NCBI GenBank assembly: GCA_003265435.1
Contig: NOXC01000006.1
Coordinates: 153,591 to 217,590 of the forward strand
DNA: 64,000 nucleotides
Reading direction: 5' to 3'
Origin: Cellvibrionaceae bacterium AOL6
GTDB taxonomy: Bacteria; Pseudomonadota; Gammaproteobacteria; Pseudomonadales; Cellvibrionaceae
Shown here: positions 8,514-17,497 of the stretch, in pieces
Layout: the number at the start of each line of letters is the position of its first letter
How positions within the stretch are numbered: the first letter of the stretch is position 1
The notes under the pieces: model-generated
Told to the model about the DNA's origin: nothing
Seen by the model: only the letters and a program-made list of their open reading frames with translations
The model's database searches: none
Made by a program: the position numbers and the translations under genes

Positions 8514-10751
8514 TTATTTTTTGTACGCTGCGGCGTTGTCGTCAAGCCAGCCGTGCAGGTCGTCAATGCCCATCGGCTTCGCATACAAAAACCCCTGAAT
8601 TTCATCGCACTTTAATTGCTTGAGTAAATCGAGCTCACTGCTGTTTTCGACGCCCTCTGCGATCACACGCAAATCCAGGGTATTGCCAAGCTGAATAATC
8701 ATTTCGATAATTTCGCGGCCACTTTCTTCGCCCGAGGTATGCACAAAGCTCTGATCGATTTTAAGGCGATCAATGGGCATTTTCTGCAGATAACTCAGCG
8801 ACGAAAATCCCGTTCCAAAATCATCAATGGAGAGTGTAAAGCCCAGGTTTTTAATCTCGTTTAATCGCGTTAAAGCCATCTCCGAATCGGCGATGCCCAT
8901 CGACTCCGTGATCTCGAGATCAATGCAATTGGTCGGCACCGGACTTTCTTCGGCGATACGAGCCAGCATATTGAGAAAATCCGGATGTCGGAGTTGCGCT
9001 GCGGACACATTGACGGATACATGCGAGCCTTCCCAGCCACGCTGATGCAAGTCATGCAAGGCGTCGACGGCCTTGCGCAGAATCCACTCCCCCATCCGTA
9101 CGATCAGACCACTCTGCTCGGCAATCTGTATGAAGGTGTCCGGGTAAATAATATTGCCCCCCTCATCACGCCAGCGCAGCAGGGCTTCGAAGCCGCTGAT
9201 ACCATTGTTCGCCAGATCAAACTTGGGTTGAAACACAAGAAAGAGTGCGCCGGACTCAAACGCATCGCGTAAATTCCTGAGGACGCCCAAGCGCTCACGC
9301 GCGTGCTTGAGCATGTCGCTGTGGTAATGCAGCACTTCTCCGCGATGCTGGTTCTTGGCGAGCTTTAACACCACCCCGGCACTTTTCAGCACGTCGTCTT
9401 TGTCGTTGCCAATGTCCGCGAGGGCGACGATACCGCAGGTAATCGAGACGAGCTGATGCTCGTCCTCTACCTCAAAATATTCTTTAAACGGCGCGTGGAC
9501 ATGCTCAGCTGCCAAGGCTTCTGTCTTCGCCAACAACGCGAAGGTGTCTCCGGCGATACGTGCGACGATGGCGGGCGGCGGAAACGCGTCCTTCAGACGC
9601 TCGGCGATCGCGACGAGTAACTGGTCACAATATTGCTGACCCAGCGCTGCGTTAATTTCTGCAAAATTATCAATGTCGACCAGCGCGAGTGAGTAATCTG
9701 CAGCATCGGGCCGCGTGAGAAGCTGCCCGACGCTTTCATTAAAGGCATTGCGGTTGGGCAATTGCACCAAGGCATCGGTAAACGCGAAACTGCGCAAACG
9801 ATCGACGAGTTCCACATTGTCCGCACAGATCGAAATATTGCTGCAAAACAATTCCAGCAAGCCTTTATCGACCTGACGCATCGCCATCGTAGAGCCGACA
9901 TAACAACTCATATCACCGCGTTCGGTGCTGCCTAAATAGAGTGCAACGCCGTGTTCACCATAGATGTTGCTCGCGGTGTTCAAACTTTCGGCGAGCATGT
10001 CGCGCTCTTCGGCTTCGGTCATTTCCGACAGCGGGCGATCGATCAATTCGCAGTAATGTCCGGCTGCCGCAATAATGAACGGTTCAGCTCTTTCCTTCTC
10101 GTCACGGCGCACACAAATCAGCCCCTCGGGCTTGATCGACAACAGGCCGGCCAACTGCACAATGACACCAGTGGCGAAGTCAGTCAGTCCGCGTTTCGAC
10201 ATCAGGTCTGAGCTACCGCGAACGATGAGGTCGAGCCCCTGCTTACTCGACTCAATGGTTCGAATCTGTTGATAGGAGCGCACGGCCGTGGTCAGCGACG
10301 CGTAGAGTTTGTTCTGGGTCAGCTCAGATTTGAGTTTGTAGTCGTTGATGTCGTAGTCACGTATGACTTCGATCTCTGGTGCTTGGTTCGGCTGACCGGT
10401 GCGCAAAATAATCCGAGACTGGGAATTGCCTAACTCCTCGCGAATAACGGCGACCAAATCGAGTCCGGCGTTGGGAGTTTCCATCACAACATCGAGCAGG
10501 ATCACGGCAATGTCGTCGTTTTCCTTTAATATCGTGAGTGCTTCCTCGGCCGACTTCGCATGCAGAAATTCGAGGCGGCGCCCCATGATCTTGGTATTGC
10601 GCAGCGCAAACGCGGTGGCCGAATGCACGTCCTGCTCGTCATCGGTGATCAGCACCCTCCAGACTTCTGGCGCGCTGGGCTCGACCGTGGCCGGCGATGG
10701 CTGCTTGGGCTCTTCCTCTCCGAGGAAGGTCATTAAATCTTCGTCACTCAT
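8514..10751 (-). CDS. Response regulator: REC-DUF3369-degenerate GGDEF-EAL c-di-GMP phosphodiesterase
   Basis: 745 residues from the ATG at 10751, which overlaps the upstream kinase stop by 8 bp (ATGAGTGA). Order: receiver (ITDDEQD, ILLDVVMETPNAG, RIILRTGQPNQ, YKLKSEL), DUF3369 sensor-like domain (~190-330), GGDEF-like domain and EAL. The GGDEF signature is broken (RIAGDTFALL), so it should not make c-di-GMP. The EAL domain keeps its metal and catalytic residues: EALLRW, NVSAAQL, LEITES, DDFGTGFSSL, KIDQSFV, AEGVE, QGFLYAKP. It is therefore probably an active phosphodiesterase switched by phosphorylation from the adjacent kinase. DUF3369 regulators often carry HD-GYP outputs instead. Confidence 0.92.
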   Translation of the reverse strand: MSDEDLMTFLGEEEPKQPSPATVEPSAPEVWRVLITDDEQDVHSATAFALRNTKIMGRRLEFLHAKSAEEALTILKENDDIAVILLDVVMETPNAGLDLVAVIREELGNSQSRIILRTGQPNQAPEIEVIRDYDINDYKLKSELTQNKLYASLTTAVRSYQQIRTIESSKQGLDLIVRGSSDLMSKRGLTDFATGVIVQLAGLLSIKPEGLICVRRDEKERAEPFIIAAAGHYCELIDRPLSEMTEAEERDMLAESLNTASNIYGEHGVALYLGSTERGDMSCYVGSTMAMRQVDKGLLELFCSNISICADNVELVDRLRSFAFTDALVQLPNRNAFNESVGQLLTRPDAADYSLALVDIDNFAEINAALGQQYCDQLLVAIAERLKDAFPPPAIVARIAGDTFALLAKTEALAAEHVHAPFKEYFEVEDEHQLVSITCGIVALADIGNDKDDVLKSAGVVLKLAKNQHRGEVLHYHSDMLKHARERLGVLRNLRDAFESGALFLVFQPKFDLANNGISGFEALLRWRDEGGNIIYPDTFIQIAEQSGLIVRMGEWILRKAVDALHDLHQRGWEGSHVSVNVSAAQLRHPDFLNMLARIAEESPVPTNCIDLEITESMGIADSEMALTRLNEIKNLGFTLSIDDFGTGFSSLSYLQKMPIDRLKIDQSFVHTSGEESGREIIEMIIQLGNTLDLRVIAEGVENSSELDLLKQLKCDEIQGFLYAKPMGIDDLHGWLDDNAAAYKK

Positions 10752-12330
10752 TGCGAGTCGCTCCGTGTGTCTCTTCCACATCCTGAGACGCGGACGTCTC
10801 AGTCATTGCACTCCCTTCCGGGGCTCGATACGGCAGCCGAATCACAAATGAGGTGCCCACGCCCTGCGTAGAACTGACCTCGATCGTGCCGCCAAGCACG
10901 CCCGTGACGAGATTATGCACGATGTGCATGCCGAGTCCATTGCCGCCCTCGCCAAGTTTAGTGGTAAAGAAAGGATCAAAGATCCGATTGATGTTATCCG
11001 GAGGAATGCCACAACCATCATCGCTGATTTCGAGCCGGCAATACTCTTCATCCACCTCTTCCCCTTTTATCAGCACGCGACCGGATTCGGAACCCGCAAA
11101 GGCGTGAATCAGCGCGTTATTCAGCAGATTGGTGATGATTTGCCCGAGTGGGCCCGGATAGCTGTTCAGTTCGATCGAGGCATCACAATCGATGTCCACG
11201 ATATAGGGCGTGTGTTTAAACGCAGGCGACACGGTCAGTTTGGTTTCCGCCATAACATCAGCCAGTTTGAACTGCCGCCGCTGCGCTGAGGTTCGGTCCA
11301 TCGCGACCTGTTTGAAACTGCTGACCAGCTCAGACGCACGATCGAGGCTTGAGACAACCAGCTGCGTACCCTGATCCATATCATCGAGATAGGTCTCCAG
11401 CGCACTGCGTGTCATACCTCCGGCCATTTGCTTTCGCAGCTGCCGCGTTTCATCGTACAGAGATGACGCTACGGTCAGGCCGTTACCGATGGGCGTGTTC
11501 AGTTCATGCGCGACACCGGCAACCAAGGAGCCCAGCGCGGCCAGCTTTTCCTGCTGTACCAGGTTGCCCTGCGCTTGCTTGAGTTGATCGAGCGTGTCTT
11601 TCAACTCGTGGTTGAGGTTGACCAAGTCGGCCGTGCGCTCACGCACGCGCTCCTCCAGTAAGGTAAAGGAGCTCTCGAGCGAGCCCCTCATGTGTTCCAA
11701 CTGTTCAGAGAGCTGGCCAAACTCATCGTTCTTTAATTTCGGAATCGAGGTTTTCAAGTCGCCGGAGGCAATCCCCGCCGCCGCCGCTTCGAGACGTGTC
11801 AAAGGACGAATCACGCGACTGCGCAAAAAATAACTCACTAGGAAGATGGTGAAAATCAACTGACTGATCAGGATTACCAAAAGCATGCGACTTTCGTTGA
11901 CCGCACGCTCCCGGGCATTTTCGAGGCTGTAATCGAGCTCTACCGAGCCGAGCAGTTCGCCGTCATAAATGATTTCACGACTGAGGCTGATCTGTGCGGC
12001 GTCCTCGCTGCTCTGAGCCTGATAGAACAGAAACTGCTCTCCGTGCAATGCATTGACCTGAATGCGCACAACAGAAGGGTCAATACTGACCGAGTCGATC
12101 AGTGGCTGGCCGAGATCAGCCGCGATGTTCCAGAGCGGCATGGTCATGCCCGCTTCGAGCAACTCGATATAACTCGTTGCCATCTCGCGGCTGTCGTTGT
12201 CCACGGTGCGATGAAAGTTTTCGCGAATCAGGAGCAGGCCCGTAATCGTGGCGGGTATCGCCACGGAGGCCACAACCACCAGCAGCAAAAAGCGCTGGAG
12301 GCTAGAGTTTTTCGATTTGCTTTCCGCCAC
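10744..12330 (-). CDS. Membrane sensor histidine kinase paired with the DUF3369 regulator
   Basis: About 528 residues from a GTG at 12330 (GGAAG 6 nt upstream); a GTG at 12351 is the alternative but lacks a ribosome site. TM helices (LLLVVVASVAIPATITGLLL and MLLVILISQLIFTIFLVSYF) flank a periplasmic domain of ~115 residues; then HAMP, a coiled coil (EERVRERTADLVNLNHELKD...) and a catalytic core with the phospho-His in GVAHELNTPIGNGL. N box NLLNNALIHAF, G1 DDGCGIP and G2 GEGGNGLGMHI are intact. This kinase type (HELNTPIGN) normally pairs with multidomain regulators. The gene overlaps its regulator by 8 bp. Confidence 0.92.
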   Translation of the reverse strand: MAESKSKNSSLQRFLLLVVVASVAIPATITGLLLIRENFHRTVDNDSREMATSYIELLEAGMTMPLWNIAADLGQPLIDSVSIDPSVVRIQVNALHGEQFLFYQAQSSEDAAQISLSREIIYDGELLGSVELDYSLENARERAVNESRMLLVILISQLIFTIFLVSYFLRSRVIRPLTRLEAAAAGIASGDLKTSIPKLKNDEFGQLSEQLEHMRGSLESSFTLLEERVRERTADLVNLNHELKDTLDQLKQAQGNLVQQEKLAALGSLVAGVAHELNTPIGNGLTVASSLYDETRQLRKQMAGGMTRSALETYLDDMDQGTQLVVSSLDRASELVSSFKQVAMDRTSAQRRQFKLADVMAETKLTVSPAFKHTPYIVDIDCDASIELNSYPGPLGQIITNLLNNALIHAFAGSESGRVLIKGEEVDEEYCRLEISDDGCGIPPDNINRIFDPFFTTKLGEGGNGLGMHIVHNLVTGVLGGTIEVSSTQGVGTSFVIRLPYRAPEGSAMTETSASQDVEETHGATRNE

Positions 12331-12536
12331 GGCGAGCTTCCAATTGTTCACAGTTGGGGCAGGCGCAAAAAGCGCGTACCGACGGAGCCGAAACTGGCCC
12401 AGAGCCCGGCGCGAACGACGAGGGGGCTCTTTGGAAACTATAGACTAAATAGGCAAAAAGAAAGGACGCGACTGTGGCTAAGCCACAATCACGTCAAGCG
12501 AGGAACACGAATTGTGCACAGTGTCACCTGCGCGCA

Positions 12537-13661
12537 TTAGAAGGCGTACTGGTAACCGAGCGTCCACATGGCATCCATTTCCATCTGAATCCCATTGACG
12601 TCTTGCAGCACAGGAAGGCTGTACTCGAAGGCCAAACGATGTCCGGCCAGTCCACCGTGCTGACCCAGCAGATTCACACCCAAGGCCGCATCCACCCAGT
12701 CTCCACCGTAATAATCGGGGTTGGCCGTTTGCACCGGCCCCTGAATCTGATCGTCCATGCCATCGATAGCACCCTGACTTCTCGCCTCTATACGTAAGGA
12801 AGCGCTTACTGCGGGATGAAACAGATACTGGCCCCAGCCGGTCAGTGTCTGCTTGTCACCCAAGGTATAACCCTCGTCGTTTTCACCGAGCCTCACCACG
12901 GCGAGATATTGTGCACCCCAGCTCCAATGCGCACTGTTGCCACTGTAGGTGAGGCCTGGCTGCACATCCCAGGTGCCTGAACCCAGCTGCATCGAGTAGG
13001 GCAGTCGCATTGTCATCATCATCGGTGCACTGGGCATCTCGCCCATGCCCATGTCCGAATCCATGCCCATATCTGACCCCATGTCCATGTCGGAGCCCAT
13101 GGACATCGGTGGCAGCACCTGGCCCTCTTCATCCAGGGCCCCCGTGGGCACGGAGACCACGGCATTTAAATGCAAACGATGTTCAGGGCGATGCATCAGG
13201 GAAATTAACGCCCCGACACTCGTGTCACCCAAGCCCTCCGTTTGGGTTTCGAAATGGCCGCGAACTGTGGTGCCCATCATGCCTTCGTAGGTGGTGAGGC
13301 GCATGTCTTTGCGCAGGTAGTTCAGCATTAGCATCAGCGTCACCCGATCGGAAGGGGCATACATCATTCCGAGCATGTCCATGCTGCTTTCCATTTCCTG
13401 CGGCACTATCCGTAACACAGGGGGTGGCGCAAAACGGTTCGGTGTTGCGACAATGTCGGCGTCGCGGATGCTGTCGCCGCCCTGTAGGTTGCCACTCATA
13501 CTCATCGCCATATGACGATAGGAGACCATCCACTCGCCTTGTTTGTGCGTGTGATCGCCCATTACGCCAATCGGTGCGTGACTATCGGCTCTACCGGTGC
13601 CATCGGCAGATGCCTGCAGTGCCAGCCCAAGCCCCAGTATGGTCAACATTGTTTTTTTCAT
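12537..13661 (-). CDS. Outer-membrane transporter-like protein with Met/Asp-rich insert
   Basis: 374 residues from the ATG at 13661 (GGGGTAAGT upstream) with a signal peptide (MKKTMLTILGLGLALQASA). The mature part begins SHAPIGVMGDHTHKQGEW and continues as predicted beta-strands ending in YAF, resembling the barrel-like transporter family (phenol-degradation MetA-like). Positions ~180-212 hold a low-complexity run of Met, Asp, Ser and Gly (repeats of M-G-S-D-M and M-G-M) that could bind soft metal ions such as copper. This metal idea is inference; no copper efflux gene is adjacent. A separate transcript is likely. Confidence 0.65.
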   Translation of the reverse strand: MKKTMLTILGLGLALQASADGTGRADSHAPIGVMGDHTHKQGEWMVSYRHMAMSMSGNLQGGDSIRDADIVATPNRFAPPPVLRIVPQEMESSMDMLGMMYAPSDRVTLMLMLNYLRKDMRLTTYEGMMGTTVRGHFETQTEGLGDTSVGALISLMHRPEHRLHLNAVVSVPTGALDEEGQVLPPMSMGSDMDMGSDMGMDSDMGMGEMPSAPMMMTMRLPYSMQLGSGTWDVQPGLTYSGNSAHWSWGAQYLAVVRLGENDEGYTLGDKQTLTGWGQYLFHPAVSASLRIEARSQGAIDGMDDQIQGPVQTANPDYYGGDWVDAALGVNLLGQHGGLAGHRLAFEYSLPVLQDVNGIQMEMDAMWTLGYQYAF

Positions 13662-13839
13662 ACTTACCCCCATTCCTTTATGGGCATCATGCTAACAGCG
13701 CAACGCCGTCGCGCGGATGCGACATATTGTCACAGGGGGCATGTCACACTGACCCGCCGAGCTTGAGCTTGACGCAGACAGCACGTAGAGTGCGCGACAC
13801 AGGACTACCGAATTACCCATTAAAGACAGGAGCAAGGAC

Positions 13840-14334
13840 ATGGCAACAGTCACACTCAAAGGCAATCCCATCGAAACAGTGGGAACGCTTCCACAACCCG
13901 GCGCCGCCGCCCCGGCCTTCACACTCGTGAAAACCGATCTGAGCGAGCTGAGCCTGGCCGACCTCGCCGGTAAGCGCGTGGTCTTAAACATTTTCCCCTC
14001 GGTCGATACGCCAACCTGCGCCACCTCAGTGCGCACGTTTAATGAAAAAGCGGCCAGCCTCGACAACACGGTTGTCGTATGCATTTCCGCCGACCTTCCC
14101 TTTGCCTTCGCGCGGTTTTGCGGCGCAGAGGGTATCGCCAATGTGGAATCGGCATCGGGCTTTCGTTCGAGTTTTGGAGAGGACTACGGTCTGACCTTCA
14201 GCACTGGCCCATTGAAAGGCCTGTACAGCCGCAGCGTGGTGGTCTTAGACGAGGCAGGTAACGTGCTGCATAGCGAGCAAGTCGCTGAAACTGCAGACGA
14301 ACCGGACTACGAGGCGGCACTCGCCGTACTGTAA
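13840..14334 (+). CDS. tpx: Thiol peroxidase (atypical 2-Cys peroxiredoxin)
   Basis: 164 residues. It reduces lipid and hydrogen peroxides using thioredoxin. The peroxidatic Cys60 lies in [16 protein letters not shown] and the resolving Cys94 in ARFCGAEG, both at the usual Tpx positions. N-terminal [21 protein letters not shown] and C-terminal [11 protein letters not shown] are characteristic. A strong ribosome site (ACAGGAGCAAGGAC) precedes the ATG. It is divergent from the outer-membrane protein gene and followed by a GC-rich hairpin. Confidence 0.97.
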   Translation: MATVTLKGNPIETVGTLPQPGAAAPAFTLVKTDLSELSLADLAGKRVVLNIFPSVDTPTCATSVRTFNEKAASLDNTVVVCISADLPFAFARFCGAEGIANVESASGFRSSFGEDYGLTFSTGPLKGLYSRSVVVLDEAGNVLHSEQVAETADEPDYEAALAVL

Positions 14335-14342
14335 TCCGGTCT

Positions 14343-14364
14343 GGCGCCCGGATTACCGGGCGCC
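14343..14364. terminator. GC-rich hairpin between tpx and a convergent gene
   Basis: A perfect 9-bp inverted repeat (GGCGCCCGG and CCGGGCGCC) with a 4-nt loop sits 9 bp after the tpx stop and 10 bp before the end of the convergent DUF2059 gene. It could serve both directions. There is no run of T on either side, so it is a weak intrinsic terminator at best. Confidence 0.5.
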
Positions 14365-14374
14365 TAGAAGCGAC

Positions 14375-14824
14375 TTATTCAGCCGCTTCGGCTTGTTGTT
14401 CCTGGTACTTCATCAGCACTTGTTGCGCCAGCTCCTGACCCCAGGCCTGACCCACCATCATCGACTCCTGCATGATTGCAGGCTGCACACTGATCAGTTT
14501 CTTGCCCTCTGGGGAATCGAAAAATTTGCTGATCGCATCGACGTCTTTTTGGCTCAAGTATTTTTGATAAATGGGAATGGTTTTCTCAACCATTTCATTG
14601 GGGTCAATGCTGCTCGCAAAATCCTGCCAGAACGCGGCGGGTGCATCCGGTGCCATTTGCTGCAACGCAGGCAACATTTGTTGAATTACCTGCATGCCCA
14701 TTTCACCGGCGCCAGTTTTGTCCATCAGTTCACGAACGCTTTCCGTGCTTGGTGTTTCTGCGGTGGCGAGAGAGGAAAAGGCAATTGAGGCGCTGAATGC
14801 GGCCACTTTCAGAAGGGTTTTCAT
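14375..14824 (-). CDS. DUF2059-family periplasmic protein
   Basis: 149 residues with a clear signal peptide (LLKVAAFSASIAFSSLATA-ET). The helical mature part has the DUF2059 pattern: repeated VIQQMLPALQQM and then IPIYQKYLSQKDVDAISKFF followed by DSPEGKKLISVQPAIMQES, where the aromatic Y-x-K-Y...F-x-S-P-x-G-K block is the family hallmark. A good AAGGA ribosome site precedes the ATG. The family has no settled biochemical role; export to the periplasm is the only supported statement. Confidence 0.85.
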   Translation of the reverse strand: MKTLLKVAAFSASIAFSSLATAETPSTESVRELMDKTGAGEMGMQVIQQMLPALQQMAPDAPAAFWQDFASSIDPNEMVEKTIPIYQKYLSQKDVDAISKFFDSPEGKKLISVQPAIMQESMMVGQAWGQELAQQVLMKYQEQQAEAAE

Positions 14825-14938
14825 AGCGAGTCCTTGTCGTTTTCGAGTAATTAGACGTCAGCGCAGGGCACTGATCATCGTCTGTCGAAGCCTAACAGAT
14901 CTGTAACGAGGAAAAACCCTTTTTGCGCAGTACTTGGC

Positions 14939-15121
14939 CTATGCTTCGTCGACATTCAGCCACTTGATGCCAAATTCATCCAATGTCAGCTCAAAGGCAA
15001 TGGGCCTGCAACAGATCTGGCAATCCTGAATATAGCGTTGGTGCTCCTCGCCTGGATCGACGAGCAGTGTTTGCGATTCCCAGCAGTGGGGGCATTGAAT
15101 AGGCGTGTCTAACAGGTACAT
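14939..15121 (-). CDS. CPXCG-motif cysteine-rich zinc-ribbon protein
   Basis: 60 residues from the ATG at 15121 (CAGGG upstream; a GTG at 15139 is also possible). It carries two Cys pairs, IQCPHCWES and QDCQICCRPI, that would form a zinc ribbon, and ends in an acidic tail. This matches the small CPXCG family found widely in gammaproteobacteria. The function is unknown. Note that the first motif reads CPHCW, not the CPxCG of the family name. Confidence 0.85.
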   Translation of the reverse strand: MYLLDTPIQCPHCWESQTLLVDPGEEHQRYIQDCQICCRPIAFELTLDEFGIKWLNVDEA

Positions 15122-15262
15122 GGTGTTGCCCTGAGTCACTGTGCGCGTGGCGTTATGCCGATTATAGCCAGATTACGCTTTGTTTGGCGCTGTTTACGGG
15201 AACACGCTATAGTGCCGCCTCCCCAAGCTCCACTCACTCTGAAAAGCAAGCAGGACTGAATT

Positions 15263-15874
15263 TTGAACCCGGAAGCTTTAAAAGATTACGATGCGCTGAT
15301 TTTCGACATGGACGGCACCCTTGTCGATAGCGGTCAACTTCATGAAGTGGCCTGGCGTGAAACCCTGACAGAATATGGACTGCCCATTGATCACGCGTTG
15401 ATGCGCTCCCTCGCCGGCGTGCCTACGATGGAAACAGTGCGGCTCATCGCCGAGAAAACCGACACTGCGCTCACTGCCTCGCTCGAAGAAATCAACGACT
15501 TCAAAGAGCGAGTGGTCAAGGAGAACATCCATCGCTACGTCAAAGCGACTGCGCTTGAACGCGTGGCACGGCACTATCACGGCACGAAACCCATGGCCGT
15601 CGGCACCGGCGCCTACACTGACGAAGCGCGTGAAATTTTATCGGTCTGTGGCCTGCTGGACCTGCTCGACGCGGTGGTCGGCGCCGACCAGGTTGCGCGC
15701 CCCAAACCTGCCCCCGACACCTTCCTCGCCTGTGCGGAACTGATCGGCGTGAGCCCGAGCCGCTGCATCGTGTTTGAAGACAGCCCCCTGGGCTTGCGCG
15801 CCGCTGAAGACGCGGGAATGAAGGGCATTGACGTCGCCGCCGAGCTGGATATTCACAACCACTACTTTCTCTGA
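15263..15874 (+). CDS. HAD-superfamily phosphatase (YqaB/beta-phosphoglucomutase-like)
   Basis: 203 residues. HAD motif I is FDMDGTLVDSGQLHEVAW (nucleophile and acid Asp), motif II Thr in VGTGAYTDEA, motif III Lys in ARPKPAPDTF and motif IV acidic in IVFEDSPLGLRAA. The cap and length match YqaB-type sugar-phosphate phosphatases (fructose-1-phosphate, 6-phosphogluconate) more than a mutase. The start is a TTG with CAGGA 9 nt upstream; no in-frame ATG precedes motif I. slyD follows 8 bp later, so the two are probably co-transcribed. Confidence 0.88.
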   Translation: MNPEALKDYDALIFDMDGTLVDSGQLHEVAWRETLTEYGLPIDHALMRSLAGVPTMETVRLIAEKTDTALTASLEEINDFKERVVKENIHRYVKATALERVARHYHGTKPMAVGTGAYTDEAREILSVCGLLDLLDAVVGADQVARPKPAPDTFLACAELIGVSPSRCIVFEDSPLGLRAAEDAGMKGIDVAAELDIHNHYFL

Positions 15875-15882
15875 GTCATCCC

Positions 15883-16374
15883 ATGAGCCACACCGTACAA
15901 CAAGACACTGTCGTCTCTTTCCACTATCGCCTCAGCGATGCCGAAGGCAATGAGCTGGAAAACAATTTTGACGCCCAACCGACGGCCTACCTGCACGGCC
16001 ACCGTAATCTCTTTCAGGCTATGGAAGCCGCTTTGGAAGGGAAGCAGGTGGGCGACGAATTGGAAGTGACGCTGACACCTGAACAGGCCTATGGCCCCTT
16101 GCGCGACAATGCCTGCCAAAAAGTGCCAATCAAGCACCTGCTCGGCAAACCCCGCAAACTGCAAGCCGGCCAGTTAGTGAAGGTGAATACCGAAAAAGGC
16201 GCAGTGGACGGCACCGTCGTCAAAGCGGGACGCTTTATGGTGGACGTCGATTTTAATCACCCCCTGGCCGGTAAAACCCTGACCTTTGCGATTCGTATCG
16301 CGGATATCCGCGAGGCGTCTGCGGATGAGCGCGCGCACGGCCACGCCCACGGCCCAGGCGGGCATCAACACTAA
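15883..16374 (+). CDS. slyD: SlyD-like FKBP-type peptidyl-prolyl isomerase
   Basis: 163 residues. An FKBP domain interrupted by the IF chaperone insert (LTPEQAYGPLRDNACQKVPI) is typical of SlyD, as is TAYLHGHRNLFQAMEAALEGK. The C-terminus is short and His-rich (HGHAHGPGGHQH), a reduced version of the metal-binding tail of enterobacterial SlyD, and could bind nickel. It acts in the cytoplasm as a folding helper and possibly in metal handling. A hairpin with downstream A/T follows the stop. Confidence 0.92.
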   Translation: MSHTVQQDTVVSFHYRLSDAEGNELENNFDAQPTAYLHGHRNLFQAMEAALEGKQVGDELEVTLTPEQAYGPLRDNACQKVPIKHLLGKPRKLQAGQLVKVNTEKGAVDGTVVKAGRFMVDVDFNHPLAGKTLTFAIRIADIREASADERAHGHAHGPGGHQH

Positions 16375-16380
16375 GCTCTG

Positions 16381-16402
16381 AAGCGGGTCACGAGGCCCGC
16401 TT
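16381..16402 (+). terminator. Probable intrinsic terminator after slyD
   Basis: Inverted repeat AAGCGGG ... CCCGCTT (7 bp, loop 8 nt) beginning 7 bp after the slyD stop, followed by an A/T-rich tract (ATATATTATTCT). The T tract is broken by A, so it is probably of moderate strength. Confidence 0.55.
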
Positions 16403-16534
16403 ATATATTATTCTCCTCTGCCAAAACCGTCTCACCTACGTACACGTTCTGTAGCTTTTTCCGCCAATTTTTTTGATTTCGGCCATATCCGCACTAGACT
16501 CAAACGAGTAGATTTCTCATTTAGTTCACAGATC

Positions 16535-16975
16535 ATGATTGTAGATTACTGGCATGTCCCCGGCGTGCTGTATACCCGATACCTGGGTGTCGTCAGCGGA
16601 CCCGAGCTTGTGCAAAGCTCGCTGGCGGCCAGTGGGGATGAGCGTTTCGATAATATTCGGCTGATCATCGGAGATTGGTCCGAGGTGAAGAAGACCCTCA
16701 TTGAGGCCGAGCACGTCAAAGAGCTGGTCGCGTGCCTGGGTGCGGTATCACGAATTTGCCCTGATGCCGTCAACGCATCGATTGTGCGGCGTAACGAAAC
16801 CGGGCTGGCTCTGGCCGCATGGTATCGTCACTTAGCCACGGTATTACCTTGGGAAATTGATATCTTTCACAGCGCGGAAGAAGCCGGGGCTTTCTACGGA
16901 ATCTCAGCGCCGCAATTGACAGAAAAGCCCGGCGAGACGCGGCAGTACTCTCTCTATACGCGCTGCGCTAACTGA
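16535..16975 (+). CDS. Uncharacterised protein, paralog of the gene at 17498-17962
   Basis: 146 residues, cytoplasmic, no signal or TM. The N-terminal half (VLYTRYLGVVSGPELVQSSL, then GDERFDNIRLIIGDWSEV) and the segment PWEIDIFHSAEEAGAFYG are shared with the gene at 17498, so the two arose by duplication. The alternation of a short beta strand with GxxSxxEL helices recalls STAS/SpoIIAA-like folds, but no family can be named with certainty. It has no clear ribosome site. The intervening YjbQ gene is on the other strand and ends 2 bp from this one. Confidence 0.7.
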   Translation: MIVDYWHVPGVLYTRYLGVVSGPELVQSSLAASGDERFDNIRLIIGDWSEVKKTLIEAEHVKELVACLGAVSRICPDAVNASIVRRNETGLALAAWYRHLATVLPWEIDIFHSAEEAGAFYGISAPQLTEKPGETRQYSLYTRCAN

Positions 16976-16977
16976 GT

Positions 16978-17394
16978 TCAGCGCGCATCATCCAATAAAT
17001 GAACGATAATACGGCGCCGCTGCGCGGCCTTGCGGTGCTCCCAAAGATAGATTCCCTGCCATGTGCCGAGCGCAAGCTGCCCTTTTAATACGGGAATGCC
17101 AAGGCTAGTGGCGGTCAGCGCCGCCTTGATGTGCGCCGGCATGTCGTCATCGCCCTCAAGCGTGTGTGTGTAAAGCGGGTCCCGCTCGGGAACGAGTCGA
17201 TTGATCCAACGCTCAAGATCGTGCTGAGCGGAAGGATCGTAGTTCTCCTGAATCAGCAGACTGGCCGATGTGTGCTGGATAAAGAGCGTACACAGGCCCG
17301 TTTGAATGTGACTCCGCGTCACCAGACTCTTCACCTGATCCGTAAAGGCAAACAAACCCTGACCCGAAACGGATACCTCAAGTGTCTCTATCAT
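16978..17394 (-). CDS. YjbQ/UPF0047-family protein
   Basis: 138 residues, typical for the family. Key family blocks are visible: CTLFIQHTSASLLIQENYDP (His and Asn/Asp of the putative active site), HTLEGDDDMPAHIKAALT and the closing LALGTWQGIYLWEHR, where the WQGIY...EHR stretch is the hallmark. Some members have been credited with thiamine-phosphate synthase activity when over-expressed; the physiological role is unsettled. It lies on the minus strand between two paralogous plus-strand genes, an arrangement worth noting. Confidence 0.9.
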   Translation of the reverse strand: MIETLEVSVSGQGLFAFTDQVKSLVTRSHIQTGLCTLFIQHTSASLLIQENYDPSAQHDLERWINRLVPERDPLYTHTLEGDDDMPAHIKAALTATSLGIPVLKGQLALGTWQGIYLWEHRKAAQRRRIIVHLLDDAR

Positions 17395-17497
17395 GCTGAT
17401 CTCCGATGTTGCAGCGAGTCGGGAATGCGGCCGAACTTGGTGTCATCAGCGTCTATACTGAAGTTGTTCGTCAACGACTCGCGAGTGTTAAGCGCGC

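Noticed and set aside
16978..17394. YjbQ considered as a thiamine-synthesis gene
   Set aside because: No thiamine genes or TPP riboswitch seen nearby; the reported activity in the family is weak and secondary.
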